Shown: in pieces, positions 62,294 to 64,000 of the stretch
How the letters are laid out: every line of letters begins with the position of its first letter
Numbering within the stretch: position 1 is the stretch's first letter
Origin: Clostridia bacterium
GTDB taxonomy: Bacteria; Bacillota; Clostridia; Oscillospirales; Acutalibacteraceae
Assembly (NCBI GenBank): GCA_017513195.1
Contig: JAFXGM010000005.1
Span: forward strand, 1 to 64,000
DNA length: 64,000 nucleotides
Direction: 5' to 3'
The notes under the pieces: generated by a model
What the model saw: only the letters and a program-made list of their open reading frames with translations
The model's database searches: none
Told to the model about the DNA's origin: nothing
Program-made: the position numbers and the translations under genes

Positions 62294-63787
62294 TCACCTC
62301 GTCATTTCACTAAGGGTTTCTTCAAGTGATGCTATATCTTCATCTTCGAAATAACCCTCTTCAAAACGCTTTAGCAACGCTGATTTCTGGTTTTGTAATT
62401 TTTCGTACAAACGCTCTTCAAAATCCTTTACCTTATTTACAGGGATTGTATCAAGCCAGCCCTTTGTAACGGCATAAATTATTGCAACCTGACAACCAAC
62501 GGAGATTGGGTTGTTACGGCTTTGCTTTAGTACCTCAACTATACGCTCACCAAGCGCAAGACGCGCCTTTGTATCAGCATCAAGGTCACTACCAAACTGA
62601 GCAAACGCCTGAAGCTCACGATACTGTGAATATAAAAGTTTAAGTTCACCGGAAACCTTTTTCATACTCTTTTTCTGAGCAGAGCCACCAACACGGCTTA
62701 CGGAAATACCGGGGTTTATAGCCGGCATAACGCCAGCGTGGAAAAGCTCGGTTTCAAGGAATATTTGTCCGTCGGTAATAGAGATAACGTTTGTCGGAAT
62801 ATATGCCGAAACGTCACCCGCTTGTGTTTCAATTATAGGCAGTGCCGTAATTGAACCGCCACCGTATTCGGGTGCCACGCAAGCAGCGCGTTCAAGCAAA
62901 CGCGAATGCAAATAGAATACGTCGCCGGGGTATGCCTCACGGCCGGGTGGACGGCGGATAAGAAGCGACAGCGCACGATATGCTACTGCGTGCTTACTTA
63001 AATCGTCATATATTATAAGAACATCCTTACCCTGTGCTCTGAAATATTCTGCCATAGCACAACCTGAATATGGCGCGATATACTGCAAGGGGGCACTCTC
63101 GGACGCCGACGCTGATACTACAATTGTGTAGTCCATAGCGCCTGCTTTTGTAAGGTTGTTTACAAGGCTTACAACCGATGTGTTCTTTTGACCGATTGCT
63201 ACGTAAATACATATAACGTCGGTGTTCTTTTGATTTATAATCGTATCAATTGCAATTTCGGTTTTACCTGTTTGACGGTCGCCAATTATAAGCTCACGCT
63301 GGCCGCGACCGATAGGTATCATACTGTCAATAGCCTTAATACCTGTCTGTAACGGTACCGATACGCTCTTACGTTCAATAATACCGGGAGCCTCGGCTTC
63401 AATAGGACCCCATCCGCTATACTCAATCGGTCCTTTACCGTCAATCGGCTCACCAAGTGCGTTTACAACACGGCCGAGCATTTTTTCACCTACAGGCACC
63501 GACAAAACCTTGCCTGTACGACGAACAACAGTACCCTCGCGGACGCTGTTTTCGTTTGAAAGCATAGCTACAGATACGGTGTCTTCCTCAAGGTTTTGAG
63601 CAAGACCTGCCGAGCCATCTTCAAATTCGAGTAGCTCGTTTGCCATACAGTTTGTGAGGCCATAAACACGTGCGATACCGTCACCGACAAGAATTACTCT
63701 GCCGGTTTCTTTCATTTCGATTTGTGAGCGATAATTTTTTATCTGCTCTTTTATAATATAGCTAATTTCTTGTTGCTTTTCGCTCAT
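62294..63787 (-). CDS. atpA: ATP synthase subunit alpha
   Basis: 497 residues. P-loop [49 protein letters not shown] and the arginine-finger block [17 protein letters not shown], all conserved. Slightly short at the C-terminus relative to some relatives. It is read from the same transcript as atpH upstream, with a 4-nt overlap. Confidence 0.97.
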   Translation of the reverse strand: MSEKQQEISYIIKEQIKNYRSQIEMKETGRVILVGDGIARVYGLTNCMANELLEFEDGSAGLAQNLEEDTVSVAMLSNENSVREGTVVRRTGKVLSVPVGEKMLGRVVNALGEPIDGKGPIEYSGWGPIEAEAPGIIERKSVSVPLQTGIKAIDSMIPIGRGQRELIIGDRQTGKTEIAIDTIINQKNTDVICIYVAIGQKNTSVVSLVNNLTKAGAMDYTIVVSASASESAPLQYIAPYSGCAMAEYFRAQGKDVLIIYDDLSKHAVAYRALSLLIRRPPGREAYPGDVFYLHSRLLERAACVAPEYGGGSITALPIIETQAGDVSAYIPTNVISITDGQIFLETELFHAGVMPAINPGISVSRVGGSAQKKSMKKVSGELKLLYSQYRELQAFAQFGSDLDADTKARLALGERIVEVLKQSRNNPISVGCQVAIIYAVTKGWLDTIPVNKVKDFEERLYEKLQNQKSALLKRFEEGYFEDEDIASLEETLSEMTR

Positions 63788-64000
63788 ACGCTAATCACTT
63801 CCCTTGCGCGTTTTAAGTTGGATTTAACGCTACCGTCAAGCAGCTGTCCGTCAAGCTCGACCGCTATACCGCCAATCACCGTACTGTCAATAACACAATT
63901 AAGCATTATCTTTTTACCAGTGCGCTTTTCGAGCGCTTTGGTAAGCTCTGTTTTTTGAGTGTCGGTTAGCTCGACCGCAGTTTTCACAACGGCTACGGCG
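63784..64000 (-). CDS. atpH: ATP synthase subunit delta, C-terminal part (cut by window end)
   Basis: Only the last 70 or so residues are present; the start lies beyond 64000. The visible part reads [36 protein letters not shown] and [16 protein letters not shown], the conserved C-terminal delta signature. It joins F1 to Fo. Genes for a, b and c would be expected further right. Confidence 0.93.
   Translation of the reverse strand, partial: AVAVVKTAVELTDTQKTELTKALEKRTGKKIMLNCVIDSTVIGGIAVELDGQLLDGSVKSNLKRAREVISV

Overview
The window looks like a chromosomal segment of an anaerobic, gut-type Clostridia (Bacillota), most likely an Oscillospiraceae/Ruminococcaceae relative. This is inferred from gene content: a paired glgC/glgD, the clostridial rimP-nusA-rnpM-ylxQ-infB order, a YlmC/YmxH PRC-barrel protein, DUF4358 and DHHW proteins beside an MBOAT acyltransferase, a cohesin gene next to a dockerin gene, and many short lipoproteins. 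No species call is possible from the sequence alone. Most long operons run on the minus strand.

Layout. 1-260: a gene-free edge with a tRNA-3'-end-like sequence and two strong hairpins, possibly the boundary of an integrated element. 259-1466: a cobalamin-riboswitch-controlled lipoprotein (DUF4430) and ECF S-component. 2058-5251: a dockerin-bearing glucosaminidase followed by a membrane-anchored cohesin protein. 5297-9916: an MBOAT / two DHHW (AlgJ/X-like) / DUF4358 operon, probably for envelope O-acylation. 9947-13507: an AraC regulator divergent from a secreted LamG-metallophosphatase with a collagen-like stalk. 13573-23444: the translation/transcription operon rimP-nusA-rnpM-ylxQ-infB-rbfA-nrnA-truB-ribF plus a lipoprotein and a DUF1015 gene, with a likely NusA-sensitive attenuator in its leader. 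23453-30158: uppP and the glycogen genes glgB-glgC-glgD-glgA.

30263-38118: mixed single genes (PHP phosphoesterase, an asparagine synthetase without its glutaminase cysteine, YdcF, GreA-like factor, PnuC with a structured leader, an EEP-family hydrolase) and five tRNA genes (two Thr, Tyr, two Ser). Two palindromic elements here carry copies of tRNA T-arm sequence. 38316-47236: pepD, an OPT transporter, malQ, a histidine phosphatase-MFS-amidohydrolase operon, a small unknown gene and an AT-rich CoiA-like nuclease. 47318-59752: accessory carbohydrate genes with three AraC regulators (GH38 alpha-mannosidase, GH130 phosphorylase, heparinase II/III-like protein, 2-hydroxyacid dehydrogenase) and a PadR-HAAS-DUF4097 envelope-stress-type operon. 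59796-64000: the F1 part of ATP synthase (atpH partial, atpA, atpG, atpD, and an unusually short atpC).

Taken together the segment joins core information processing and energy genes to glycan storage, glycan harvest and cell-surface functions typical of a gut fermenter. The most interesting items are the cohesin/dockerin autolysin pair, the T-arm palindromes, the Cys-less asparagine synthetase, the rimP and pnuC leaders, and the truncated ATP synthase epsilon subunit. All assignments come from reading motifs and translations by eye; no database search was run.
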